Of a stretch of DNA of 64,000 nucleotides, positions 29,099 through 36,630 are shown piece by piece. The position numbers and the translations under genes were made by a program. The stretch comes from Lusitaniella coriacea LEGE 07157 (GTDB lineage: Bacteria > Cyanobacteriota > Cyanobacteriia > Cyanobacteriales > Spirulinaceae): NCBI RefSeq assembly GCF_015207425.1, contig NZ_JADEWZ010000001.1:233104-297103 (forward strand). The letters are read 5' to 3'. Below the pieces are notes generated by a model, which was not told the origin of the DNA, made no database searches, and saw only the letters and a program-made list of their open reading frames with translations. How positions within the stretch are numbered: position 1 is the stretch's first letter; each line of letters starts with the position of its first letter.

Positions 29099-30154
29099 AT
29101 GGTCAGTACTGCATCCAAGCCAGTTGTCAAAACCACCACCGAAGAAACGCTCCTCTCACCGCGCTTTTACACGACAGATTTTGACGCGATCGCGAAAATG
29201 GACATATCGAGCCAGGAAGCCGAACTAAAAGCCGCGATCGCGGAAATGAAAGCCGACTACAATCGCAACCATTTCGTAAGAGACGAAGAATTCGAGCAAT
29301 CTTGGGACAGTATTGACGAAAAGACCCGCCGCGCATTTATCGACTTTCTAGAGCGTTCTTGCACCTCAGAATTCTCCGGTTTCATCCTCTTTAAAGAACT
29401 ATCTCGAAAACTCAAAGGTCGCAATCCGATCCTCGCGGAGGTTTTTCACCTAATGGCACGAGACGAGGCTCGCCACGCAGGATTCATCAACAAAGCAATG
29501 AGCGACTTCAATATCTCCCTTGATTTGGGATACTTGACGAAGAATCGCACTTATACATTTTTCAAACCAGAGTGGGTTATTTATGCCGTTTATCTCTCTG
29601 AAAAAATTGGCTACTGGCGCTACATATTAATGTATCGTCACCTGCAAAAGAACCCGGAATATCAGTTTTACCCGCTATTTAAAAAATTTGAAAACTGGTG
29701 CCAGGATGAGAACCGCCACGGCGATATATTTAAGGCTTTGTTGCGGTCGCAACCCTCTATGTGGAAGGGGTGGAAAGCAAAGTTGTGGGCTAAATTTTTC
29801 CTGTTATCCGTATTTGCGACTCATGCTTTAACCGTACGCGAACGAGCTGACTTTTACGAAGCTGTTGGACTCGATGCTGAAGAGTACGATCGCGAAGTGA
29901 TTCGTAAAACAAATGAAACTTCTGCCAGAGCGTTCCCGCTCACTCTTAATGTAGAGCATCCCCAGTTTTTCCCACGCTTAGACCGTTGCTCAAAACGCAA
30001 TGAAAAGATGAAAGAAATTGCCCAAAGCAGCAAACTCAAACCCGTTAAATTTCTGCAAAAGTTATCCCTAATCGCTGCAACTTCTTTCGATTTATTGTAC
30101 TTATATTGTCTAAAGTCTGTTGATGCTGAAGCTTTGAGAGTAACTGTTCGTTAA
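29099..30154 (+). CDS. acsF: Mg-protoporphyrin IX monomethyl ester (oxidative) cyclase
   Basis: A 351-residue diiron protein of the AcsF/ChlA/CRD1 family. Metal-binding motifs are FIDFLERSCTSEFSG, LMARDEARHAGFINKAM and, further on, NWCQDENRHGD, the paired E and ExxH sites. The enzyme uses O2 to form the chlorophyll E ring. ETLLSPRFYTTDFDAIAKMD is the typical N terminus. The C-terminal third differs from Synechocystis ChlAI as I remember it, and with an HO2-like gene beside it this may be the ChlAII (low-oxygen) isoform; a tree is needed to decide. Ribosome site AGAAGGG is five bases before the ATG. Confidence 0.93.
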   Translation: MVSTASKPVVKTTTEETLLSPRFYTTDFDAIAKMDISSQEAELKAAIAEMKADYNRNHFVRDEEFEQSWDSIDEKTRRAFIDFLERSCTSEFSGFILFKELSRKLKGRNPILAEVFHLMARDEARHAGFINKAMSDFNISLDLGYLTKNRTYTFFKPEWVIYAVYLSEKIGYWRYILMYRHLQKNPEYQFYPLFKKFENWCQDENRHGDIFKALLRSQPSMWKGWKAKLWAKFFLLSVFATHALTVRERADFYEAVGLDAEEYDREVIRKTNETSARAFPLTLNVEHPQFFPRLDRCSKRNEKMKEIAQSSKLKPVKFLQKLSLIAATSFDLLYLYCLKSVDAEALRVTVR

Positions 30155-30210
30155 GCAAGCCAATTTGCGTAACATGGCGTTTTTCGATCTGAACTTAGGT
30201 ACAAAGTTTC

Positions 30211-30240
30211 AAAAGAGGGGAGAAAACTTCTCCCCTTCCA
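30211..30240 (-). terminator. Hairpin terminator between acsF and the pentapeptide gene
   Basis: GGGGAGAA (30217-30224), loop AAC, TTCTCCCC (30228-30235): a perfect 8-bp stem. On the minus strand it is followed by TCTTTT, so it should end the pentapeptide-gene transcript, and it may also stop acsF transcripts from the other side. Confidence 0.7.
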
Positions 30241-30243
30241 TTA

Positions 30244-30957
30244 TTAACCGTTATAGAGAGTACCATCAGGCATTATTGCACCTTCAAGATCGGTATTTTT
30301 TAAAATTGTTCCTGTCAAATCTGCTCCAGTCAAATTCGCCTTTTTTAAAATAGCACCTGTAAAATTGGCATAGCTCAAATCTGCATTTTGCAAGCTCGCT
30401 TCAGTTAGGTCAGTCACACAAATATTATTTTCTTCAATTGTACTTAAATTAGCGCAGCACAACCGAGCATTATCTAATTTTGCTTGATACAAAAGAGCTT
30501 GACTTAAATTAGCGTAACTGAGGTTTGCATCGCTCAAATCTGCTTGGCTGAGGTTCGTCCGATAATCAGAACTAGGACGCAGATCGACTTCAATCATTAG
30601 AGCGTGACAGAGTTTTGCCCCGCTTAAATTTGAGCCTTCCAAAATTGCTTTGAGCAGATTCGCTCTTTCCAAATTCACTTGAGTTAAGATAGCTCCGCTT
30701 AAGTCAGCTTCTCTCAAGATAGCCTCTTGCAAATCTGCTTTGGTTAGGTCTGTCCCCCAAAGAATTGCCTCGCTCATATCTGCTTTTTGCAAGCAAGTAT
30801 GACTCAGATTGGTTTTACCCAATCGCGCTTGTCGCAAATCGGCTGCTGTTAAGTTAGTCTCGCTCAGGTTGACTTTAATCAGCTCTACTTCCCGTAGATC
30901 GATCTGAGGAAAATTTCTTTCCCCGGCTGAGTATCTTGTTAGTATTATCGATGTCAC
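30244..30957 (-). CDS. Pentapeptide repeat protein
   Basis: A 237-residue protein made almost entirely of A(D/N)Lxx pentapeptides (for example LTAADLRQARL, NLSQADLSDANLSYANL), which fold as a right-handed four-sided beta helix. There is no signal peptide or second domain; a short break at about residues 125-131 (RPSSDYR) may split the helix. It ends in GAIMPDGTLYNG, the same ending type as the J-domain fusion at 54356-55273. Function is unknown; many such proteins are abundant in cyanobacteria. It converges on acsF with the terminator hairpin between. Confidence 0.9.
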   Translation of the reverse strand: MTSIILTRYSAGERNFPQIDLREVELIKVNLSETNLTAADLRQARLGKTNLSHTCLQKADMSEAILWGTDLTKADLQEAILREADLSGAILTQVNLERANLLKAILEGSNLSGAKLCHALMIEVDLRPSSDYRTNLSQADLSDANLSYANLSQALLYQAKLDNARLCCANLSTIEENNICVTDLTEASLQNADLSYANFTGAILKKANLTGADLTGTILKNTDLEGAIMPDGTLYNG

Positions 30958-31084
30958 TATTTGAATTTTAATAAACTTTAATTGATGTTATTTTATGATA
31001 GTTCAAAATCAAATTTTATGTCTAATCAACGTAAAGGGATGGCATAGAAAATAAAGGACGCACCGAATGCAGTGCGTCCCATTC

Positions 31085-31474
31085 TTATTCCCTTGCGACA
31101 GAGGCGAGGGTTTGTGCTTCTTGCCAAACTTTAAAGAGGAAGAATTCCACGCGATCGCTCATCGCTGTCACAAAGACTCCCTCATCGCTATTGGGACTAG
31201 AAGAAAGCCACGTTCCGTAAAGGCTGACCTCAACATAATCCTCGTCGCAAACCGCCATTTCAACCACGTCAGAGTCTTCTTGTCGTACCAAAGCGCTGAG
31301 ATTGCTGAGGTAGGGCAAATCTGCGGGGAGCAAAAAAGAAGCCGTGCTAGGTTCAACACAAAGAGGAGTTGCCGAACGCAGCGCCAAGAGAACGCGCACC
31401 GTTACCCAATCTTCGAGGGATTGAGACAACAGTTCCATTTTGAATCCATTTTCAACGTAAGTGAGTTTCAGCAT
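31085..31474 (-). CDS. Conserved cyanobacterial protein (alr0857-like)
   Basis: A 129-residue soluble protein starting MLKLTYVENGFKMELLSQSLEDWV and containing CVEPSTASFLLPADLP. I recognise it as a small cyanobacteria-specific family (alr0857 type) of unknown function. AGGAGAT lies just before the ATG. It begins 15 bases after the HNH gene stop on the same strand, so the two are likely one transcript. No catalytic motif is evident. Confidence 0.7.
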   Translation of the reverse strand: MLKLTYVENGFKMELLSQSLEDWVTVRVLLALRSATPLCVEPSTASFLLPADLPYLSNLSALVRQEDSDVVEMAVCDEDYVEVSLYGTWLSSSPNSDEGVFVTAMSDRVEFFLFKVWQEAQTLASVARE

Positions 31475-31489
31475 TATTCATCTCCTGTG

Positions 31490-32008
31490 TTAGTCCAGGT
31501 TGGCTTGCTGTTCGCGCCAGAACTGCTCTGCAAAGGCAACAGCAGGGTGGGGAGGCGCTTTGGGTCGGGTCTGTAATTTCATTCCCACTTGTCCCAACAC
31601 GCGATCGCCTTTTTTGGCGTTACACCGCTCGCAAGCAGTGACTACATTATCCCAACGGTGTTTTCCGCCTTTTGAACGGGGAATAACGTGATCGAGTGTC
31701 AATTTCTTCTTACTTCCACAGTATTGACAGGTATGCAGGTCGCGCCGTAGGACTTCCCGACGATTGACGGGAGGAATTTTCCAGACTCGCTCTGCACTGT
31801 TCGTTGTCAGTCGGATATGAGCGGGAACTTGGAAAATTAAACTGGGAGATCGGACTTCCCAACCATTTTCTCCAAAAAAGTCCACAGGCTCGGCTTTCCC
31901 CGCCACCAAAAGGACGATCGCGCGCCGCAAGTTAATGCGACTAATAGGTAGGTAGTTCTTAGAGAACACCACAACAGATTGACTTAGGGTTTGAGTAACG
32001 CTGGTCAC
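31490..32008 (-). CDS. HNH endonuclease family protein
   Basis: A 172-residue protein with a zinc-binding HNH core at about residues 90-135: CQYCGS, then LTLDHVIPRSKGG (His-containing first strand), DNVVTACERCNAKKG with the Asn and the second CxxC. The N-terminal 80 residues (VVVFSKNYLPISRINLRRAIVLL) are the usual partner region in cyanobacterial proteins of this type. The start is GTG with AAGGAG eight bases upstream. It is first in an operon with the alr0857-like gene. Whether it acts in DNA repair, restriction or otherwise is not known. Confidence 0.88.
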   Translation of the reverse strand: MTSVTQTLSQSVVVFSKNYLPISRINLRRAIVLLVAGKAEPVDFFGENGWEVRSPSLIFQVPAHIRLTTNSAERVWKIPPVNRREVLRRDLHTCQYCGSKKKLTLDHVIPRSKGGKHRWDNVVTACERCNAKKGDRVLGQVGMKLQTRPKAPPHPAVAFAEQFWREQQANLD

Positions 32009-32492
32009 GGCTTAACTCCTTAATTTTGAGCCGTTTGAGTTTCAAAGGGTGAATGGGTCTATGCAAAACCCCCACCTTCTCTTAGAGGAAGCGGGGGTAA
32101 CATCAAACCTGCTTTAGGTTTTGTTTTATTGGGGTACAGTCACTTTTATTCTCTGTACCTCCCGCTTCGGTTTTTTGGTTCTGGTTTTACGCCGGATAGC
32201 CTTCCGTCGCTGCCATTTGGCAAATCATTTTCATGCGAATAATTTTTGAGTTCGCCCAAATGTTGGGTAATGAAAATATTTCCTGTTATCCCTCGCTGAC
32301 TGCCCATAAACGCCAAAATTCCCAACCCTATCGTCGGCTGCCAATGGAGTTGGCACTCGGCGGTGAAGGTGGGGGTGGCGTGGGATAAACGAAGGCTCAC
32401 TGAAGTATTCCTTAACTAAAGGTTGTAATTACCATCTTTTTAATACTACACTTGTATTACCGAGATGTCCACTATTTTTGGAGAAAAAAATT
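32009..32492. other. Gap between the HNH gene and the RHH gene
   Basis: This holds the HNH promoter, two hairpins (32068-32121) and an 84-codon minus-strand frame (32146-32400) that has no recognisable family. It could be the remnant of a small insertion element because strong imperfect palindromes of this kind occur at IS200/IS605 ends, but no TnpB motif is readable. Confidence 0.35.
32068..32127 (+). terminator. Two adjacent hairpins, the second with a T-tract
   Basis: Hairpin 1 pairs ACCCCC (32068-32073) with GGGGGT (32093-32098), plus an inner CTTC/GAAG stem. Hairpin 2 pairs AAACCT (32105-32110) with AGGTTT (32116-32121), followed by TGTTTT. On the plus strand the second looks like an intrinsic terminator, yet no plus-strand gene precedes it. 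Confidence 0.4.
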
Positions 32493-32828
32493 ATGCGAAC
32501 GCTTACCCGCACTTCAACCACCGATATGGAAGTGACCAGCATTCGTTTGGAAAGAGAACTCAAAGATAAGCTCAAGCAGTTGTCTGGCGGTACGGGATAT
32601 CAAGCTCTGATCAGAGATGTCCTCTGGAATTACGTCCAACAAAAGTCGGGTTCCTATCGACCGCAATTTTCAAAAGCCGACATTCGCGCGAGCATCAACG
32701 CGATCGCGCAAAAAGACGAACGCTGCGTCCTAACCGGGAAATTTATTTCCGAACAAGAGCCTATGCTGTTAGGCTTGACCACAAATGGCGATCTTGTGCC
32801 GTTATGCCCCGATAGTTTGTCCGATTAG
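32493..32828 (+). CDS. Ribbon-helix-helix (CopG-like) small protein
   Basis: With the ATG at 32493 the protein is 111 residues. GGAG at 32480-32483, nine bases upstream, supports this start over the in-frame TTG at 32478. Residues about 12-52 (EVTSIRLERELKDKLKQLSG then YQALIRDVLWNYV) fit a ribbon-helix-helix DNA-binding fold. The C-terminal half has CVLTGKF and a possible Cys pair (CVLTG and PLCPDS). It could be a transcription regulator or the antitoxin type, but no toxin partner lies next to it. Conserved in cyanobacteria as far as I can recall. Confidence 0.7.
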   Translation: MRTLTRTSTTDMEVTSIRLERELKDKLKQLSGGTGYQALIRDVLWNYVQQKSGSYRPQFSKADIRASINAIAQKDERCVLTGKFISEQEPMLLGLTTNGDLVPLCPDSLSD

Positions 32829-32982
32829 TACTTTCATTTCGCTACATTGTCAAAATAACCCGGTTTCTGCGAGCGCGAAGGGGCAGGAACCGGGTTTTTC
32901 AAACAGTCAACAGTTATAACGGTACGATCTGCAATATGCCAAACTCTAAGAATAGATTCTCAATATTGTGAGTTTCAGAAAG

Positions 32983-33462
32983 ATGACTGAAGAAGATCGT
33001 TCATTGCTCAAGGCTGAAACCATTGAAAATACGCCAGAATTCGCATTCCATCATCCGTTGAACCCCAATTCGGAAATTCACCTGCGGTCTTTGAGTCGCG
33101 CCACTAATCTGCAACGTGTTGGGGTTTCCCTCAGTCGCGTTCCGCCAGGGAAAGAGTCGTTTATTTATCACACGCACCGTCACGAAGAAGAATGGATTTA
33201 CATTCTTTCCGGTCGCGGGATTGCAGAAATTGGCGATCGCGAATTTGAAGTGGGTCCCGGAGATTTTATGGGATTTGTTGCCGATTCCCTCCCGCATCAC
33301 CTGCGCAACCCTTTTGAAGAGGATCTGAAGTATTTAATGGGTGGAGAAAATTTGCCGTGCGATATTGGCGCTTTTCCCCGCTTGGGCAAACGAGTCATTC
33401 GCGATGGAGATGCGTCATACCTTGTCGATGACGCAGACTTTCATGACTTTTGTAAGGAATGA
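32983..33462 (+). CDS. Cupin-domain protein
   Basis: A 159-residue single-domain cupin. Motif 1 is HTHRHEEEWIYILSGRG, with two His and a Glu as metal ligands, and motif 2 is GPGDFMGFVADSLPHHLRN with the fourth His. An in-frame GTG at 32968 would add five residues; neither start has a strong ribosome site. Cupins of this size bind Fe, Mn or Zn and have varied roles; the exact one is unknown. It stands alone, 154 bases after the RHH gene. Confidence 0.83.
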   Translation: MTEEDRSLLKAETIENTPEFAFHHPLNPNSEIHLRSLSRATNLQRVGVSLSRVPPGKESFIYHTHRHEEEWIYILSGRGIAEIGDREFEVGPGDFMGFVADSLPHHLRNPFEEDLKYLMGGENLPCDIGAFPRLGKRVIRDGDASYLVDDADFHDFCKE

Positions 33463-33463
33463 T

Positions 33464-33555
33464 GCCTGATGTGAACACCCTGAAACCCTTGCTAGGACAA
33501 GGGAATAGGGAATAGGGAACAGGGAAGAGTAAGAAGAAATTACCGCAGAGTAAGG
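33464..33555 (+). repeat. Dispersed repeat, copy B, interrupted by heptamers
   Basis: Matches copy A (13150-13219) on both sides: GCCTGATGTGAAC at the left, GTAAGAAGAAAT at the right. Between them about 22 extra bases, made of the heptamer units at 33500-33527, are present. Confidence 0.75.
33500..33527. repeat. Heptamer tandem array, 4 units
   Basis: AGGGAAT twice, then AGGGAAC and AGGGAAG, the reverse complement of the units at 26909-26985. It interrupts dispersed repeat copy B. Confidence 0.75.
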
Positions 33556-33624
33556 GTTTTAGCTTCTAATACACATTAAGCGTGAATGAGAGGTGAGAGA
33601 TTCTGTCGTATTGTTTTCACAATT

Positions 33625-34251
33625 TCATATAACTCGACTAATTCTTTTCAAAATTTGCAAAACGCTGTAGAGTTCCTGAATCGAGCTAAAGGGTGCAAAC
33701 ACCCTGGAAACACCATATTGCCGACTCTCGATTTGTGTCAGTTTCACAAACAAAATCTCATCTCCATTGACCATCATCCCAAAATAGGGTTGCTGTGGCT
33801 GCGGATTTGCCATCAAATAAGCGAGAGTTTGCGGCAGTGCTGACCATACCGAAAGTGCCGTCTTCTTTGATTCGAGAACAACCACCCACAACCGATTCTG
33901 AAGCACCAATACATCAATTCGTCCCTGTAAAACCTCCTCGCCATCATCGAGAAGAATCTGTACCGATTCCTCTGCTCGAACTTTGAACGGCGGATCGTAA
34001 AAACCCGCAATGGCGAGCAAAGGGGAAGTCAACAACAGCATCACCGTCCCCTCTAGCAAATGACTCTCGGCACGCTGATATAGATATCGCCGCCTCAGCT
34101 CATTTATCCCCATCTTTTCAGTCTCAGTGAGAGGAGGTAAATCCGCGTGCCACTCTAGGAAAAATCCCTCCTCTTCTGTGCGACTGAGGTGAAATCGACG
34201 CTCGGCTTCGGCTAGGGTTGTAATTGCGTCTGTAATTGCGGTGGCGGACAT
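33625..34251 (-). CDS. Restriction endonuclease subunit R-like (PD-(D/E)xK) protein
   Basis: A 208-residue protein of a short cyanobacterial family often labelled restriction endonuclease subunit R. The PD-(D/E)xK-like core reads GRIDVLVLQNRLWVVVLESKKT near residues 110-131 when broken at the turn, giving Asp, then Glu-x-Lys. There is no helicase domain and no methylase or specificity subunit nearby, so it is not a complete type I system. These genes are multicopy in many cyanobacteria. The function is unknown. Confidence 0.75.
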   Translation of the reverse strand: MSATAITDAITTLAEAERRFHLSRTEEEGFFLEWHADLPPLTETEKMGINELRRRYLYQRAESHLLEGTVMLLLTSPLLAIAGFYDPPFKVRAEESVQILLDDGEEVLQGRIDVLVLQNRLWVVVLESKKTALSVWSALPQTLAYLMANPQPQQPYFGMMVNGDEILFVKLTQIESRQYGVSRVFAPFSSIQELYSVLQILKRISRVI

Positions 34252-34432
34252 AATTGGAAGAGCTTCAATGGTGTGGAACGGTGCGCGTCCTGGGGATATT
34301 TAATTTTAGTGCGCGATCGCGAGACTTAGAAGCAACAGACAGCCTAAGCCTTGATACCAATGGGATACCCTGGAGATGCGATATAGTTAAGAACAGTAAA
34401 GATTCTACTGCTTCTTAGGGGGAGTGCTGCCC

Positions 34433-36376
34433 GTGTTTGATTGGTTCCGTCGTAAGTTTGGCGATCGCGCGCAAGAAGAAAACGCCGAACAACAACAACA
34501 AGAACAAGCTCAACCCCCTGAGCCAGAAACGACACAAGCTGAGTCTACCGAGACAAAGGAAGATTATCTCAAGTGGGCGCAGGCTGCTTATCAAAATATT
34601 CAACAGCGACAAGCGGAACAAGAACAAGAGGTTGTCGAATCAGAACCAGAGGAATCTGTTGCAGAAGAAGAACCTGTTACAGAGGAACCCGTTACCGAAC
34701 AAGTCGAACCGACAGTAGAAGAACCCGTTGCTGAAATACCTGTAACGGAAGAAGCTGAACTAACACAAGAAGAACCTGTTACAGAGGAACTCGAAACTGT
34801 CGCAGAAGAATCTGTTACCGAACAAGTCGAACCCGAAGTAGAAGAAACTGTTGCTGAAATACCCGCGACTGAGGAAATTGCATCTACCTCAGAAGAACCC
34901 GAATCGACACAGGGAGAACCGGAACCTGTTATAGAAGAACCCGTTACCGAACAAGTCGAACCGACAGTAGAAGAAACCGTTACTGAAATACCTGTAACGG
35001 AAGAAGCTGAACTAACACAAGAAGAACCTGTTACAGAGGAACTCGAAACTGTTGCGGAAGAATCTGTTACCGAACAAGTCGAACCCGAAGTAGAAGAACC
35101 CGTTGCTGAGGAAATTGAATCTACCTCAGAAGAACCCGAACCTGTTGTAGAAGAATCTGATACTGAAGAAATCGAATCTACACCAGAAGAACCTGTTACA
35201 CAGGAAGAGGAAGCTGCATCAGAAACGCCTGCTACTGAAGAAGAACCCGCACCTGCTCCCGTTCCAGCATGGATGCAAAAATCCGACGCTCTCGAACGCC
35301 TAAAAGCCACAGCTATTGAAACCGAAGAACCCGAACCCACTACCCAAAAAACAGAGGAACCCGAAGTTGCCTTCGATGAAGATTTTGTGTGGTCGGCGCA
35401 AGTCCTCGCGTCCCAAGGACGACAACCCGATGATGTATCCGTTGAAGAAATTAACTGGCTCAAGCGGCTGCGTCAAGGGTTAGGGAAAACCCGTCGCGGT
35501 TTGATCAATCAATTAAAATCGATTGTCGGACAGGGCCCTTTGAACGCCGATGCGGTCATGGAGATCGAAGCACTCCTGTTGCAAGCGGATGTAGGGGTTG
35601 AAGCGACGGATTATATTATTGAAACGCTGCAAGAAAAGCTACGGGAAGAAGCCTTACCGCCAGAACGCGCGATCGCGTACCTTAAAAAAATTCTCAAAGA
35701 TTTACTCGACCGTCCCCTAGAAAACGAAGACGACCCCACCTTCGTTCCCGAAAAAGATATCCTCAACATTTGGTTATTAACCGGAGTTAACGGCGCGGGG
35801 AAAACCACCACCATCGGCAAACTGGCGCACCTCGCCCAAAAATCCGGCTATACCTGTCTGATTGCGGCGGCAGATACCTTCCGCGCGGCGGCGGTGGAAC
35901 AGGTTAAAGTTTGGGGGGAACGCTCCAATACCCAGGTGATTGCCAACCCCGGTCAAAATACCGATCCCGCAGCAGTGGTTTTTGACGCGATCGCGGCAGC
36001 ACAATCCCGCAATACCGAATTACTCCTCGTGGATACCGCCGGACGCTTGCAAAATAAGAAAAACCTCATGGAAGAATTGGCGAAAATTCGGCGCATCATC
36101 GATAAAAAAGCTCCCGATACCCAAGTCGAATCCTTGCTGGTTTTAGACGCAACTTTAGGACAAAACGGCTTGCGTCAGGCGCAGGTGTTTTCTGAAGCAG
36201 CGAAACTCAGTGGCGTGGTTCTCACCAAACTCGATGGGACGGCGAAAGGAGGGGTTGCCCTTGCTGTCGCGCAACAACTTAATTTACCCATCCGCTTTAT
36301 CGGTGCGGGGGAAGGAATCGAAGATTTACGTCCTTTTTCCAGTTATGAATTTGTTGAAGCCTTATTAAGCGAATAA
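34433..36376 (+). CDS. ftsY: Signal recognition particle receptor FtsY
   Basis: With the GTG at 34433 the protein is 647 residues (start MFDWFRRKFGD, as in other cyanobacterial FtsY); AGGGGGA at 34417-34423 is the ribosome site. An in-frame GTG at 34424 is less likely. Residues about 15-290 are a very acidic, Glu/Pro/Val/Thr-rich A domain with internal repeats. Then come the four-helix N domain (LRQGLGKTRRGLINQL) and the GTPase: P-loop GVNGAGKTTTIG at 451-462, DTFRAAAVEQ, DTAGRLQNK and TKLDGTAKGG. It docks ribosome-SRP complexes at the membrane. The A domain is unusually long. Confidence 0.95.
   Translation: MFDWFRRKFGDRAQEENAEQQQQEQAQPPEPETTQAESTETKEDYLKWAQAAYQNIQQRQAEQEQEVVESEPEESVAEEEPVTEEPVTEQVEPTVEEPVAEIPVTEEAELTQEEPVTEELETVAEESVTEQVEPEVEETVAEIPATEEIASTSEEPESTQGEPEPVIEEPVTEQVEPTVEETVTEIPVTEEAELTQEEPVTEELETVAEESVTEQVEPEVEEPVAEEIESTSEEPEPVVEESDTEEIESTPEEPVTQEEEAASETPATEEEPAPAPVPAWMQKSDALERLKATAIETEEPEPTTQKTEEPEVAFDEDFVWSAQVLASQGRQPDDVSVEEINWLKRLRQGLGKTRRGLINQLKSIVGQGPLNADAVMEIEALLLQADVGVEATDYIIETLQEKLREEALPPERAIAYLKKILKDLLDRPLENEDDPTFVPEKDILNIWLLTGVNGAGKTTTIGKLAHLAQKSGYTCLIAAADTFRAAAVEQVKVWGERSNTQVIANPGQNTDPAAVVFDAIAAAQSRNTELLLVDTAGRLQNKKNLMEELAKIRRIIDKKAPDTQVESLLVLDATLGQNGLRQAQVFSEAAKLSGVVLTKLDGTAKGGVALAVAQQLNLPIRFIGAGEGIEDLRPFSSYEFVEALLSE
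34685..35150 (+). repeat. Two-copy 252-bp in-frame repeat inside ftsY
   Basis: A block starting GAACCCGTTACCGAAC at 34685 recurs at 34937 with exactly 252 bases (84 codons) between starts and only scattered differences. It encodes Glu-rich repeats of the EEPVTEQVEP type in the acidic A domain. Confidence 0.85.
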
Positions 36377-36630
36377 ATGAATCTCTTTCTCAGCAGGATT
36401 ACTTAAAGTACTCTGGATAAGGAAGAAGGCAATGGGTCTGGGTCGCTCTCAATCATAGAATTACTCAAGTTTAATCCAAGCGGTAACTTCTCCTGCATCT
36501 GCCAAGTTTTGACTCGAACAATTAGCAATTCCCACGTGCAGAAATTAGGTGCAGTTCGGTGATATTCATGATGATTCTTGGGGTTTGCCGTGGAATAACT
36601 AGATTAGCAAGGTAAAAAGGTTACAAAGAG

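Noticed and set aside
32146..32400. 84-codon minus-strand frame upstream of the HNH gene
   Set aside because: No domain or clear ribosome site; TnpB motifs were sought because of the nearby palindromes but not found.
33625..34251. A complete restriction-modification system
   Set aside because: Only a short R-like protein is present, with no methylase, specificity subunit or helicase nearby.
34600..35463. 287-codon minus-strand frame, Ser/Val/Thr-rich
   Set aside because: It is the antisense reading of the GAA-rich acidic repeats of ftsY, which avoids stops by composition.
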